A DNA stretch of 64,000 nt from Psychromonas sp. Urea-02u-13 (GCF_002835995.1 NZ_PJBZ01000039.1:62001-126000); one strand, 5' to 3'; positions 32,222 through 41,114 are shown, numbered from the stretch's first letter. Notes: generated from the sequence alone by a model not told the origin. Numbers and translations are program-made.

Positions 32222-32695
32222 CTATTTTTTATTCGCTTCACTTTTTTCTTTAACTTTGCTGACAAAATGAAGGAAGTTACCCGCTCCGCCTGAAGTTGCC
32301 GCGCCAAGAAAGGTCGTTGATGTATTCATTTCATCTAATTGCATCTGTTTAAATTTTTGATGTGCTTGTTGATTAGTTTGGGCGTGCACAGGATCACCTA
32401 TGCGTTCAAACCCTTGTTCAACAAGTTGCTCTTTTTCTGTTAAGAAAGAGGGGCTATCTATATTCAAATGTAATATCAGCTCATCTTTTTCGAAAAAGTG
32501 AAATATTGCTTTTTTACCAGATTGAATATTATTAAATTGATCGTATGCTAGCTGACTATTTGCGGCTTCTACTGCATCACCTAGTTGCTTGAATCCTTGT
32601 GCTGACAGTTGTTCTTTTTCAACTTCAAAAGTGTGACTGGTAATATTCAAATGTAAAATAACGTCGTCTTTTTCAAAAAAATGAAATGTTGGCAT
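32222..32695 (-). CDS. Unknown protein with two tandem about 55-residue repeats
   Basis: 157 residues, no signal peptide or membrane segment. Residues about 4-57 and 64-118 are clear duplicates: FHFFEKDDVILHLNI../FHFFEKDELILHLNI.., then EKEQLSAQGFKQLGDAV/EKEQLVEQGFERIGDPV, and a helix ending YDQFNNIQ/HQKFKQMQ. Each repeat is predicted beta-hairpin plus helices. A Gly/Ala-rich tail (TTFLGAATSGGAGNFLHFV) and a Lys-rich end follow. I do not recognise the family. It is preceded by GGGAAAATG, a GGAGAGGG ribosome site and an AT-rich promoter region. Confidence 0.7.
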   Translation of the reverse strand: MPTFHFFEKDDVILHLNITSHTFEVEKEQLSAQGFKQLGDAVEAANSQLAYDQFNNIQSGKKAIFHFFEKDELILHLNIDSPSFLTEKEQLVEQGFERIGDPVHAQTNQQAHQKFKQMQLDEMNTSTTFLGAATSGGAGNFLHFVSKVKEKSEANKK

Positions 32696-32927
32696 TTTCC
32701 CTCTCCTTAGTTTTTTTCTTTCTTTTTATCTCCAATGACATAATATGACCGACAAGGGTTTGATGCAAATAAAAATCAAATACTTAACAAATCCCTGATC
32801 TGTATTGTCGTTTATCGCTCATTGTTAAGCGCTCGTGTTAACAAATAATGACTAAAGAACATCTGTTTGGCGTTGTTTAGTTATTATTTGTTATCATCAG
32901 GTTTTCACCTTCAATATTAAGCTGAGC

Positions 32928-33401
32928 ATGAATAAACAGTTGTTATTAGACACATTATTAATTGAACTCAACCGAGTGCAGCAAATTGCTGTTGATGCCG
33001 TCAAACGTGCACATGCGACTGCTTCTGATAAGGCGAATATCCCCGAAAATAAATACGATACATTAGCGCTTGAAGCGGGTTATTTAGCGCAAGGGCAATC
33101 GAAACGTGTTGAGCAGTGCACGGCTGATATTCAATGTTTCAAAAAGCTTAATCATCTCGCCTCTGAGAAAGTGAAAAGCGGTGCATTAGTGTTGTTATTA
33201 GATGAAAACGACCAGGAAAAATGGCTGTTTTTTGGTCCTGCAGCCGGTGGGCTGAAAATTGTCTTTAATGACAAAACCATTGTTGTGGTTACTGTGAGTT
33301 CACCTTTAGGCAAGGCGATTAATCAAGCCGAAGTTGGGCAAGAAGTGAATGTGAATATTGCGGGTAAACAGATGAGTTATGAGATGATGGAAATTCATTA
33401 A
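32928..33401 (+). CDS. GreA/GreB-family transcription-factor-like protein
   Basis: 157 residues. The N-terminal half is helical (LLDTLLIELNRVQQIAVDAVKRAHATASDKANIPENKYDTLALEAGYLAQGQSKRV), like a shortened coiled-coil finger, and the C-terminal half is the FKBP-like GreA/GreB domain (KSGALVLLLDENDQEKWLFFGPAAGG, VVTVSSPLGKAINQAEVGQEV). The SPLGKAI.. segment is the best-conserved Gre motif. Proteins of this sort bind RNA polymerase near the secondary channel, but whether this one has the acidic tip residues for transcript cleavage is uncertain. It is transcribed alone. Confidence 0.78.
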   Translation: MNKQLLLDTLLIELNRVQQIAVDAVKRAHATASDKANIPENKYDTLALEAGYLAQGQSKRVEQCTADIQCFKKLNHLASEKVKSGALVLLLDENDQEKWLFFGPAAGGLKIVFNDKTIVVVTVSSPLGKAINQAEVGQEVNVNIAGKQMSYEMMEIH

Positions 33402-33479
33402 TCCTGTTTCCCACTTTGTTAGCACTCGTTTTATTTAAAAACTGTGTTTAAGACAGAGTCTGTTGAATACTGGCTCTGT

Positions 33480-33977
33480 TTAATAACCTCCGGCCCATTG
33501 ATCGAATTCGAGAATTGTCGCTTTTTCTTCTTTTGTGAACGGCGCGGGATAGTAGGGTAACGCTAATAATTTATCGCTGGGTAATAATCTCCACCGAGCA
33601 TTCATTTTTAATCGTTGTAAAACCCCATCAATTTCTAGGTACATATAATAACCATCGGCATGAGTATTTGCGTAACTGGCAATACTGCCTACTTGACCAT
33701 TGGGTAAGCCTATTTTTCGCCCAAGCGGAAAAATTTGATGCAGTGCATAACTCACGTCTGCACTGTTTGTTTCACCGGCTCTAAATTTTTCTAATCCAAT
33801 CGCAATGGCTGCATTGCAGTGATTCCATCCAACATCTAATAAATTAGATAGTTTTTCAGTGAAAGACTTACCCTGTGTATTACCTAAAGAGTCCACAAAT
33901 TGTGCAACAATTTGATCACCCTGTTGTTCATGAATGATTAAAAATTCTTGTGCATTTTTGTTCGAGAGCAGTTGCAT
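33480..33977 (-). CDS. Hypothetical cytoplasmic protein
   Basis: 165 residues, no signal or membrane segment. It contains SFTEKLSNLLDVGWNHCNAAIAIGLEKFRAGETNSADVSYALHQIFPLGRKIGLPNGQVGSIASYAN and an acidic, aromatic C-terminus (PAPFTKEEKATILEFDQWAGGY). I recognise no family. It is convergent with the Gre-like gene and on the same strand as the ArsR-type gene 84 bp upstream, so it could share its transcript, though nothing links them functionally. Confidence 0.6.
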   Translation of the reverse strand: MQLLSNKNAQEFLIIHEQQGDQIVAQFVDSLGNTQGKSFTEKLSNLLDVGWNHCNAAIAIGLEKFRAGETNSADVSYALHQIFPLGRKIGLPNGQVGSIASYANTHADGYYMYLEIDGVLQRLKMNARWRLLPSDKLLALPYYPAPFTKEEKATILEFDQWAGGY

Positions 33978-34061
33978 AAATACCTCATGATATCGGCCTA
34001 TCTGTGCCTTTATTTGTTAAAAAAGGATAGAGATAAGTGCAAGTGAACTCTTTGATTTAGG

Positions 34062-34367
34062 TTACTTTATTGTTTCTTTTTCTTCGTCTATACAACATTC
34101 ATCTTGTAAAAAACTGATCACCGAGGCTAATTTTCCATATTCTGCCACACAGTAAAGTGTTCTACTTTCACGACGCTGTGAAATTAAACCGGCAGATATC
34201 AAACTTGAGATATGGTGAGAAAGTGTAGACCCTGGAATCTCAAGTTTGCTTTGCAAGCTACCTACGGCAATACCTTGAAATCCTGCTTTGATAACCGACT
34301 TATAAATAACTAATCGTGTTGGATGGCCTAATTCTTTTAATGCTTTAGCGATGATTTCGATTTCCAT
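34062..34367 (-). CDS. ArsR/SmtB-family transcriptional regulator
   Basis: 101 residues, the normal size: a winged helix with ALKELGHPTRLVIYKSVIKAGFQGIAVGSLQSKLEIPGSTLSHHISSLISAGLISQRRESRTLYCVA. Cysteines occur only late (TLYCVA and a C-terminal DECCID pair), so if it senses metals or metalloids the site is C-terminal rather than the classic ELCVCDL helix. It is divergent from the permease gene, with a palindromic candidate operator between them, which is the usual arrangement for a repressor of an adjacent transporter. Confidence 0.9.
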   Translation of the reverse strand: MEIEIIAKALKELGHPTRLVIYKSVIKAGFQGIAVGSLQSKLEIPGSTLSHHISSLISAGLISQRRESRTLYCVAEYGKLASVISFLQDECCIDEEKETIK

Positions 34368-34389
34368 ATAACTCTCCCTAAAAAATGAT

Positions 34390-34411
34390 ATATCGATAAT
34401 ACTCGAAATAT
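34390..34411. promoter_or_regulatory. Candidate ArsR-family operator
   Basis: ATATCGATAATACTCGAAATAT is an imperfect palindrome (ATATCGA paired with TCGAAATAT) in the divergent promoter region, 23 bp from the regulator start. A further half-like ATTTCGAT lies at about 34439. Assignment rests on position and symmetry. Confidence 0.5.
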
Positions 34412-34490
34412 GTTGATCAAGCTAGTTTTAAGGAGTACATTTCGATCAATCCAGAAATTTAGAATTAAAAATAAAATTGAGAGGTAAGTT

Positions 34491-35402
34491 ATGTTTGATA
34501 TGAATATGGTGAAAGAAACAGTGAATATGTTCCTGTTTTTAGCAGTAGAGTTAACGTTACTATTTTTATTAATTAGTTATTTGGTTGGTGTACTTCAGGA
34601 GTATATCCCACCAGAAAAAATTCAAAGTATTCTCAGTGGTAAGCATGGTAAAGGTTATTTAATTGCCGGATTTTTAGGGGCGATAACCCCTTTTTGTTCT
34701 TGTTCTACTATCCCATTCTTAAAGGGGTTATTAAGAGCGAGGGCTGGTTTTGGTACGATGATGGTTTTCTTGTTTGCTAGTCCGTTATTAAACCCGATTA
34801 TTATTGGACTCTTTGCAGTGACCTTTGGTTGGAAAGTAACGCTATTTTATTTTGTAATAGCAATGGGCATTTCAATTATCGCCGGCATTACATTAGAAAA
34901 ATTAGGTTTTGAAAAATATGTCAGAGAAGAAGCTTATATCGCGCCACAAGCAAAGGGTTGTGCTTCAAGTTGTGGTGGCAATAAAGCGCCAGTCAGCAAA
35001 TGGAAAAGAATATGGGACACAACGTGGACTGATTTTAAAAAAGTGCTTCCTTATTTAATCGGTGGTATTGCAGTGGGTTCGCTTATCTATGGCTTTATGC
35101 CAACGGAGTTTGTAGCAAGTATTTCTAGCGAAGATAACCTTTTTGCTATTCCGGTTGCTGCTGTGATTGGTATTCCATTGTACATTCGTGCTGAAGCGGT
35201 TATCCCATTAAGTGCGGCATTAGCGGCAAAAGGTATGGGACTTGGGGCGGTAATGGCACTGATTATTGGTAGTGCAGGAGCAAGTTTAACGGAAGTGATT
35301 TTACTTAAATCTATCTTTAAAAATCAAATGATTGCCGCTTTCTTGTTTGTCATTCTGTTTATGGCAATCAGCGCAGGTTACTTGTATTCATTTATCTTCT
35401 GA
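34491..35402 (+). CDS. Permease of the DUF318/ArsP-like family
   Basis: 303 residues, about eight membrane helices. The family signature ITPFCSCSTIPFLKGLLRA with two cysteines sits near residue 68, and FLFASPLLNPIIIGLF follows. A cytoplasmic loop carries another cysteine group (KGCASSCGG), then a second half-set of helices with IPLYIRAEAVIPLSAAL and IGSAGASLTEVILL. ArsP-like members export trivalent organoarsenicals; others are of unknown specificity. The divergent ArsR-type gene supports a metalloid or thiol-reactive substrate. A strong terminator follows. No other ars gene is nearby. Confidence 0.85.
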   Translation: MFDMNMVKETVNMFLFLAVELTLLFLLISYLVGVLQEYIPPEKIQSILSGKHGKGYLIAGFLGAITPFCSCSTIPFLKGLLRARAGFGTMMVFLFASPLLNPIIIGLFAVTFGWKVTLFYFVIAMGISIIAGITLEKLGFEKYVREEAYIAPQAKGCASSCGGNKAPVSKWKRIWDTTWTDFKKVLPYLIGGIAVGSLIYGFMPTEFVASISSEDNLFAIPVAAVIGIPLYIRAEAVIPLSAALAAKGMGLGAVMALIIGSAGASLTEVILLKSIFKNQMIAAFLFVILFMAISAGYLYSFIF

Positions 35403-35439
35403 TAAGTACCAATAAACTCTAATTTGAATGGTAAAAGCA

Positions 35440-35478
35440 AAATCCCCCTCGTTGAACTTTCAGCGAGGGGGATTTTTT
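35440..35478 (+). terminator. Strong rho-independent terminator after the permease
   Basis: AAAATCCCCCTCG/CGAGGGGGATTTTTT with an inner TTGAA../..TCAG continuation; long GC-rich stem and T-run 38 bp after the stop. It may also serve the converging gene. Confidence 0.92.
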
Positions 35479-35509
35479 GTTAATGAGTCTTAGGTAATAT
35501 CACTGTATT

Positions 35510-36346
35510 TCATTGGCCATCGGAAGCATTGTTTGGTGTTTTTAAGCGTATTTTTATTCTGCCATCGTAGTTCAGCTGGTTTAAGCTTTTTGACCAATGC
35601 TTCATGATTAAACGCTCAATGAGACCATTTTTCTGTGCATTTTCTAATGCGATGGTTAATATTTCCTGGTGTTGTTTACCTGCATTAGGGCCTGTTTTAC
35701 TGAGATAAAATCGGAAATCTCGATCATAAATAAGCATCAGATTTTTTTCGATCGCTAAATTAGGGTGTTGCTCTAATTCGCCAATAATTTCGTTGATGCC
35801 TCTCGGAAAATAATGATGCCGAGACCCCTGTGCAATCATGGCAAAGATTTGTTTCCACTTTGCATGCTCACTATAACGAAGATCGTTGGCCGCCCACACG
35901 GTGGCATCAAACCATTTTTTCCCTAAATTTGCCTCTAGGTTTAATTTTCTAAAACTATCAAGGTCGGTCACATGGTTATAAAGGTGCTGGTCTGCGGGGT
36001 TAATTAATAACAACCTTTTACCTATTAATTTATTAGTGATGCCTACTTCAATCGCAATATAGTCTTTATCTCTTTGTTCTGATTCAATCATCCAATATAA
36101 GCTAAGTATTCCTTTGCCGAGGTAGCTTTTAACTCTAAGTTGAGGCAGGTGTTGCACGATTAAGTTTGGCGTATGGCCCGCTTCTTTAATGGCCGTTTCG
36201 AGTAGCTCATGAAAGAATTTATGTTGATGAGGATTTTCTTCAAGAATAGGAATCTGTAAGGTGATGACTTGTGCTTCCACTTTTTCAGAAAAGTAGGTCG
36301 AGAGGAAAATAGCGGTAATGAGTAGGTATAAAAAAGTTTTTTTCAT
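35510..36346 (-). CDS. Periplasmic substrate-binding-protein-like (type 2) protein
   Basis: 278 residues with a signal peptide (FLYLLITAIFLSTYFSEKVEA). The mature part resembles the amino-acid-type solute-binding fold: HKFFHELLETAIKEAGH near the start, KRLLLINPADQHLYNHVTDLDSFRKL, and NLMLIYDRDFRFYLSKTGPN..ILTIALENAQKNGLIERLI in the second lobe. No transporter or sensor gene adjoins it, so it may be an orphan binding protein or a relative of sensor-linked domains. Ligand unknown. Transcribed alone, convergent with the permease. Confidence 0.7.
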   Translation of the reverse strand: MKKTFLYLLITAIFLSTYFSEKVEAQVITLQIPILEENPHQHKFFHELLETAIKEAGHTPNLIVQHLPQLRVKSYLGKGILSLYWMIESEQRDKDYIAIEVGITNKLIGKRLLLINPADQHLYNHVTDLDSFRKLNLEANLGKKWFDATVWAANDLRYSEHAKWKQIFAMIAQGSRHHYFPRGINEIIGELEQHPNLAIEKNLMLIYDRDFRFYLSKTGPNAGKQHQEILTIALENAQKNGLIERLIMKHWSKSLNQLNYDGRIKIRLKTPNNASDGQ

Positions 36347-36605
36347 CGCGCTTCCTCATCTTGTGTACTGAGATTGCTGTAAGCGCATCGACTACAAATT
36401 AACGAGGCTTTTTATCAGCAAGCTGGCAATTTTGATTAAGATAAAATTCGATTATTTTAATGTTAGAAGTGAATAACAGCGCAGTCAAAGTGTTTTCAGT
36501 GCGCCTCTTAGTGGAGGCGAAATAGAAAGATTGCCTGTTGTTGGTTATTTTGATTAGATAATAGCCTGGTAATATTTTTTATCTGTTTATCGCTACTTTT
36601 TACTT

Positions 36606-37292
36606 ATGAAGGTCATTATTGTGCAACTCTTTGATTTTGAAAATATCCCTATTACGGTGCTGGATAACGATGGGAAAATAACTTATTGGGATAATTTTCT
36701 CACTGAAAATGAAGCAATAAACTTATTTAACCAGTTATTAACCGACAGTGAATGGAAAGAAGAGATGATTTCTGTTTATGGCAAACGTTATCAACAGCCT
36801 CGATTGACTTGTTGGTACGGTGAATATGGCGTATTGGCCGACGGTGGCTATCAGGCGATCGCAAAGGCAATGCCTTTGACTGCTAGTTTGCAGTTTTTGA
36901 AAGATAAAATTGAGCAAGAAACGGGTTATCGGTTCAACTGCATTTTGGCTAATTTATATCGCGATGAAAATGACAGTGTTGGTTATCATGCTGATGATGA
37001 GCCGATCTTAGGTATTAACCCTGTTATTGCTTCCTACAGTTTAGGTGAAACAAGGCGCTTTTTGGTTAAACACAATCAGCAAACATACAATAGTTTGAAA
37101 GTGGATTTAACGAATAATTCGTTGTTATTGATGGATGGTTGTTTGCAACATTTTTGGCAACACGCAATCCCAAAAACAAAACGTCCTATGAACGCACGTA
37201 TTAATTTAACCTTTAGATTGATGCCTGCAGAAAATAAGTTTTTATCTCCGTTAATAAGGAAGGGCACATGGATTTTCAAATCACCCCAATAG
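36606..37292 (+). CDS. AlkB-like 2-oxoglutarate/Fe(II)-dependent dioxygenase (predicted alkylation repair)
   Basis: 228 residues. RQQPRLTCWYGEYG matches the nucleotide-recognition lid region of AlkB/ALKBH2-type enzymes. NLYRDENDSVGYHADDEPILG carries the Fe ligands His-x-Asp, QHFWQHAIPKT the distal His, and RINLTFR the Arg pair that binds 2-oxoglutarate. Such enzymes remove methyl groups from N1-methyladenine and N3-methylcytosine. The start may be ATG 36606 or, with AAGG at a better distance, GTG 36621. The GNAT gene overlaps its 3' end by 25 bases, so the two are translationally linked. Confidence 0.88.
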   Translation: MKVIIVQLFDFENIPITVLDNDGKITYWDNFLTENEAINLFNQLLTDSEWKEEMISVYGKRYQQPRLTCWYGEYGVLADGGYQAIAKAMPLTASLQFLKDKIEQETGYRFNCILANLYRDENDSVGYHADDEPILGINPVIASYSLGETRRFLVKHNQQTYNSLKVDLTNNSLLLMDGCLQHFWQHAIPKTKRPMNARINLTFRLMPAENKFLSPLIRKGTWIFKSPQ

Positions 37293-37750
37293 GCAAACAG
37301 TACGATGCCATCGTTGGTGACATTATTAAAGCGGTAGGTGCTGAACATGGTGCGATTGGTGAGGGGTTTGGTCCTTCTGATCTGGAAGTGACTTGCATGA
37401 GCGAGCATTACCACGATTGCGATAATAGCTTGTATTTGGTGGCGCTTATTGATGGAAAAGTCGTAGGGGGCTGTGGCATTGCTCAATTTGCAGATGATGA
37501 AAAGGTCTGTGAATTACGTAAGTTATTTTTGTTACCAGAGAGCCGCGGTTTAGGCCTTGGAAAAACATTAACAGAGTCTTGTTTGACGTATGCTAAATCG
37601 CAGGGTTATTTGCAATGTTATCTTGATACGTTATCGAATATGCAACCGGCTATTCGTTTGTATGAAGGATTAGGTTTTAAGCATTTAACACAACCCTTAG
37701 CGGAAACAGAGCATAGTGGTTGTGATGTATGGATGTTAAAAGCGCTCTAA
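37268..37750 (+). CDS. GNAT-family N-acetyltransferase
   Basis: 160 residues. VALIDGKVVGGCGIAQF, CELRKLFLLPESRGLGLGKTLTESCLTYAKSQGY (acetyl-CoA loop RGLGLG) and AIRLYEGLGFKHL are the standard GNAT elements, of the type annotated as YjgM/ArgA-like small acetyltransferases. The gene begins inside the end of the AlkB-like gene with its own GGAAGG site, so the pair forms a two-gene operon. Substrate unknown. Confidence 0.88.
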   Translation: MDFQITPIGKQYDAIVGDIIKAVGAEHGAIGEGFGPSDLEVTCMSEHYHDCDNSLYLVALIDGKVVGGCGIAQFADDEKVCELRKLFLLPESRGLGLGKTLTESCLTYAKSQGYLQCYLDTLSNMQPAIRLYEGLGFKHLTQPLAETEHSGCDVWMLKAL

Positions 37751-37823
37751 GAAAGTTTATCTCTTCTACATCGATGATTGAGTGTTTATCTGAGCAGGCT
37801 TTTCTTGGTGCAGTTTGAGCGAT

Positions 37824-37851
37824 CAAAAAAGCCAGCTAGAAGCTGGCTTGA
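37824..37851 (-). terminator. Rho-independent terminator (minus strand) after the sulfatase-like gene
   Basis: GCCAGC/GCTGGC stem with TTTTTT following on the minus strand, 30 bp past the stop codon of the minus-strand gene; on the plus strand the T-run is absent. Confidence 0.82.
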
Positions 37852-37879
37852 GTCGTGGGTGCTAACTCAAAAATCGTTA

Positions 37880-39946
37880 TTAGTGTTTGTGACCTTCATG
37901 TTTTTCAGTGGTTTCATATAACTGCGCATCCACTTCCTGGCCTTTTGCTGGGCGCGGTACAATTTCAAATGTTTCATCAAATTCAACTAATGAAGCAAGC
38001 AGTTTATTTAATGTTTCTTTGTCACCTTTTAAACCAGCTTCTTTAGATTCAAATAATGCTTTTAAGTTAGTTTGTTTTAAGATGATTTTAGTAATATCTG
38101 CATCGTTGATGTATAAAGTTGCATCTGCTTTTAATGCTTTGTCTACTTTGATGTTGTTTAAGTTACCGTTAGACATCTCAACAAAGTAGGTTTCTTTGCT
38201 ATCCGGGATGACAACATTTAGCGTAAAGGGTGTGTACTGCGCTTTAACAGAATCCACTTTCACTGCGAAGAAGTCTAATAGGTTTTCAACGCTCATCTCT
38301 GCTAATACATCTGCAGAAGCTGTTTTAGGGTTACCTGGCATGGTGCCTACACGTAGCTCTTGTGCGCCGGTTAGGTAAGTATTTCTCCAGCCTGCACCTT
38401 CAGATTGGTAACCTAATTGCTCAAACGTATCTGCCAATAATTTACGTGCCTCTTTATTGTTTGGCTCTGCTTGCATCACTTTATTTAACGCGGTTGCTAC
38501 AAAGCGGTATTCACCTTTAGCAAAATCAGCCTGTGCTTTTTCAACAATCATTTCACTGCCACCCATGTACTCAACAAACTTCACAGACTCTGCGTTGATA
38601 GGTAGCGGGTTTAAGTTTGCAGGGTTCATATCAAAGTAACCCAAGTACATGTTGTAAACCGCACGTGCATTGTGTGAATAAGTACCGTGGTAACCATTAG
38701 TGTGCCAGCTTTGCTGAATACTCTCAGGCATCACTTCGTAGATTTTGTCACCTAAGTCTTGCATAACATAACCATCATTCGCTAAACGTAATGTTTGGTT
38801 ATGGGTAAAGCCATAAGCGTCACGTTGCATTTTGAGGTACTCAGAAATTTCTGTATTTCCCCAGATTGGCGCTGAGTGTGATGCAAATAAAACATCTGTT
38901 TGTGCTCCCCATGTGACGAGCATTTCATTGATTTTTTTAGACCATTTTAATGAGTCACGTACTTTAGCGCCACGTAAGGTGTAAATATTATGCATGCCTT
39001 GGTAAGTGAGTTCACCTGTCCATAATGTATTGATGCTGGGAATAAAGGTGACCATTTCTGAAGCCGCCTCTGTGCCCGATGCATCCATAAATTTCATTTC
39101 TAACCCGTCGATCACTAATGTTTCAATTTCGTCGTTATGGTTTAATTCGTAATCGGGTAATACGTAAGTGATTTCACCTTTTGATAAACCTTTAGCGAGC
39201 GCTGCATCTACAATACCGTGTTCATGGCGATTCAAAGTTGCACCATACTGATAAGCTGCACGACGAGACATAGCATTACCCGCTAATACATTCTCATCAA
39301 CTATCTCTTTGGTGATGTTTTTTGAGCCGTACACTTTTACATCTGGAAATGCTTCTTGGATTGCGCGAGATCCACCAAAATGATCTGCATGAGAGTGTGA
39401 GTAGATCATCGCTACAATCGGTAAGTTACCGGCTTCTGGTACATTTTCTTGGAAGAATTTCAGTGATTGTGCCGCTGACTCTTTGGTTAATAACACATCG
39501 TAAACAATCCAGCCGCTATCACTTCTGATAAATGAAATTGATGATAAGTCGGTGCCACGTACTTGGTAGATTTTACCCGGTACCACTTCGTATAGGCCTG
39601 TTGCTGCTTGGTTTAATACTGCTTGGCGCCACAATGATGGGTTAACTGAATCTGGTGCGTTATCCGCGTTTGCCACATTAGCATCAATAAAATTAAAGCT
39701 ATTGCGAATAATATCACCGGTTGCTTGGTCAAACTCTGCAATCAAACCGCGGTTATTATTATCAAATGAACGTACATCTTTAAAGTTCAGTGTTTTTGCA
39801 AATTCAGTATTGTATTCGATGGTTGCTTTAGTCGCGTCTTTACCACCTTGTTCTCCCACTGTGCTTAAGTGTGCGTGGTCATGATCGGCTGCTATAGCAG
39901 CAAATGAAATAGACGAAATAACGAGAGCTAATGTAGTTTTTTTCAT
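37880..39946 (-). CDS. Alkyl-sulfatase-like metallo-beta-lactamase-fold hydrolase (SdsA1/BDS1 family), exported
   Basis: 688 residues from ATG 39946, which has a signal peptide (TLALVISSISFAAIA) and TGGTGAT upstream; a longer in-frame reading from 40048 lacks both. The catalytic domain has the zinc motif HSHADH (184-189), VTFIPSINTLWTGELTYQG and later ASHSAP. Then comes the helical dimerisation domain of alkyl sulfatases (GYFDMNPANLNPLP, ANDFAKGEYRFVATALNKVMQAEPNNKEAR-like region) and a C-terminal SCP2-like domain (VVIPDSKETYFVEMSNGNLN). Such enzymes hydrolyse primary or secondary alkyl sulfates such as SDS. A LysR-type regulator is the next gene upstream on the same strand. Confidence 0.9.
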   Translation of the reverse strand: MKKTTLALVISSISFAAIAADHDHAHLSTVGEQGGKDATKATIEYNTEFAKTLNFKDVRSFDNNNRGLIAEFDQATGDIIRNSFNFIDANVANADNAPDSVNPSLWRQAVLNQAATGLYEVVPGKIYQVRGTDLSSISFIRSDSGWIVYDVLLTKESAAQSLKFFQENVPEAGNLPIVAMIYSHSHADHFGGSRAIQEAFPDVKVYGSKNITKEIVDENVLAGNAMSRRAAYQYGATLNRHEHGIVDAALAKGLSKGEITYVLPDYELNHNDEIETLVIDGLEMKFMDASGTEAASEMVTFIPSINTLWTGELTYQGMHNIYTLRGAKVRDSLKWSKKINEMLVTWGAQTDVLFASHSAPIWGNTEISEYLKMQRDAYGFTHNQTLRLANDGYVMQDLGDKIYEVMPESIQQSWHTNGYHGTYSHNARAVYNMYLGYFDMNPANLNPLPINAESVKFVEYMGGSEMIVEKAQADFAKGEYRFVATALNKVMQAEPNNKEARKLLADTFEQLGYQSEGAGWRNTYLTGAQELRVGTMPGNPKTASADVLAEMSVENLLDFFAVKVDSVKAQYTPFTLNVVIPDSKETYFVEMSNGNLNNIKVDKALKADATLYINDADITKIILKQTNLKALFESKEAGLKGDKETLNKLLASLVEFDETFEIVPRPAKGQEVDAQLYETTEKHEGHKH

Positions 39947-40112
39947 AATATCACCAGTTAAATAATTGTTTATTAAAATCATTGGAAGTCTTAATTCATA
40001 AGATTCTCTTATGAGGTTTGCTTCGATGTAGAGATAATAAACAGTCACGGTAGATAAATGAACGGGGTAGTAGTTATGCTTAGTATAAGCAGTGCTTATG
40101 AAGGGAGAGGGG

Positions 40113-40955
40113 TTAAAAATTAATGAGTTTATTTTTGATTAGCGTTCGTAGGGCTTGGTGGTTTTTATCTTTTAGATAACGTTTGTGGTAAATCAAATGG
40201 AAGTCGATTGATTTCATAGTGAAAGGCGGTTCAAGTACTTTTAGCCCTAAAGAATCGGCAATATGACAAAGTCCTTCTGGAATAGCCGCAATATAATCAG
40301 AGTTTTGTACGGCGAGCATCATATTGGCTGGGCTTGAAACCTGCACTCTAATATCACGCTTTTTTAATGCTGTTTTAGCAAAATATTCAACTGCACGCAG
40401 TTTGTTACGTACGAGCTTCATGGCTACATGACCTAGCTGTAAATATTGCTCCATGGTAATGCTATCACCGACACTCGGATGGTTTTTACAGCAGACTAAT
40501 TTAAGGTGCTCTTTACGTACTAATTCAAAGCAGAAGCTATTATCTTGCTGGGTGATGTTATCAATCGCGATGTCAATTTTACGCATGCGTAAATCGTTAA
40601 AGGTATCGTCTTCACTATCAGGCGATTCTATTAGCTGAATATCGTGAATATCACTGAGTTTAAGTAAAATACTTTCTGGTGCATAAACAATGAAACGCTC
40701 TTTATTGCCTAACGCATTATCAACAATATCTAGCACGGAGGAGACTTGATCATAAAAGCTTTGTGCATTTGGGGTTGGGCTTAAATTACGCCCGCTACGA
40801 ATAAATAATGGATAACCTAAGAAGTTTTCAAGACGTTTAATAGACCCACTGATGGCTGGTTGAGACACCTCTAATAACTCAGCTGTTTTAGTAATAGAGT
40901 TTAATTCATAAACTTTTACAAAAGGTTTGATTAGGTTCATATCAAAGTCGGTCAT
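40113..40955 (-). CDS. LysR-family transcriptional regulator
   Basis: 280 residues. N-terminal winged HTH (LIKPFVKVYELNSITKTAELLEVSQPAISGSIKRLENFLGYPLFIRSGRNLSPT), a linker helix, then a short effector domain. It resembles the LeuO/NodD-like subgroup in that the second domain is compact. It lies 167 bp upstream of the sulfatase-like gene in the same direction, the reverse of the usual divergent LysR layout, so control of that gene is possible but not certain. Confidence 0.88.
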   Translation of the reverse strand: MTDFDMNLIKPFVKVYELNSITKTAELLEVSQPAISGSIKRLENFLGYPLFIRSGRNLSPTPNAQSFYDQVSSVLDIVDNALGNKERFIVYAPESILLKLSDIHDIQLIESPDSEDDTFNDLRMRKIDIAIDNITQQDNSFCFELVRKEHLKLVCCKNHPSVGDSITMEQYLQLGHVAMKLVRNKLRAVEYFAKTALKKRDIRVQVSSPANMMLAVQNSDYIAAIPEGLCHIADSLGLKVLEPPFTMKSIDFHLIYHKRYLKDKNHQALRTLIKNKLINF

Positions 40956-41077
40956 GCATCATTCCATTACTGTGATTCGCTTGTTGAGGGACGGTAAAGA
41001 TAATAGCATCTCTTTGAGAGATCATACAGGGAGTCACAGAGCGGGGGGGAATGCGTAAAGCTTGTTAATAGAAACAA

Positions 41078-41114
41078 GTTATACCCGTTATCGAGATACG
41101 TTAACGGGTATAAC
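41078..41114. repeat. Perfect 13-bp inverted repeat with MITE-like ends
   Basis: GTTATACCCGTTA (41078-41090) and TAACGGGTATAAC (41102-41114) are perfect inverted copies around an 11-base loop. ATACCCGTTATC and AACGGGTATA are the same as the ends of the 261-bp MITE-like elements, so this may be an element collapsed by internal deletion. It lies 21 bp after the DUF2860 gene stop and could also act as that gene's terminator. Confidence 0.7.

Noticed and set aside
37814-37860. Plus-strand terminator for the AlkB/GNAT operon
   Set aside because: The T-run follows the stem only on the minus strand, so it belongs to the sulfatase-like gene.
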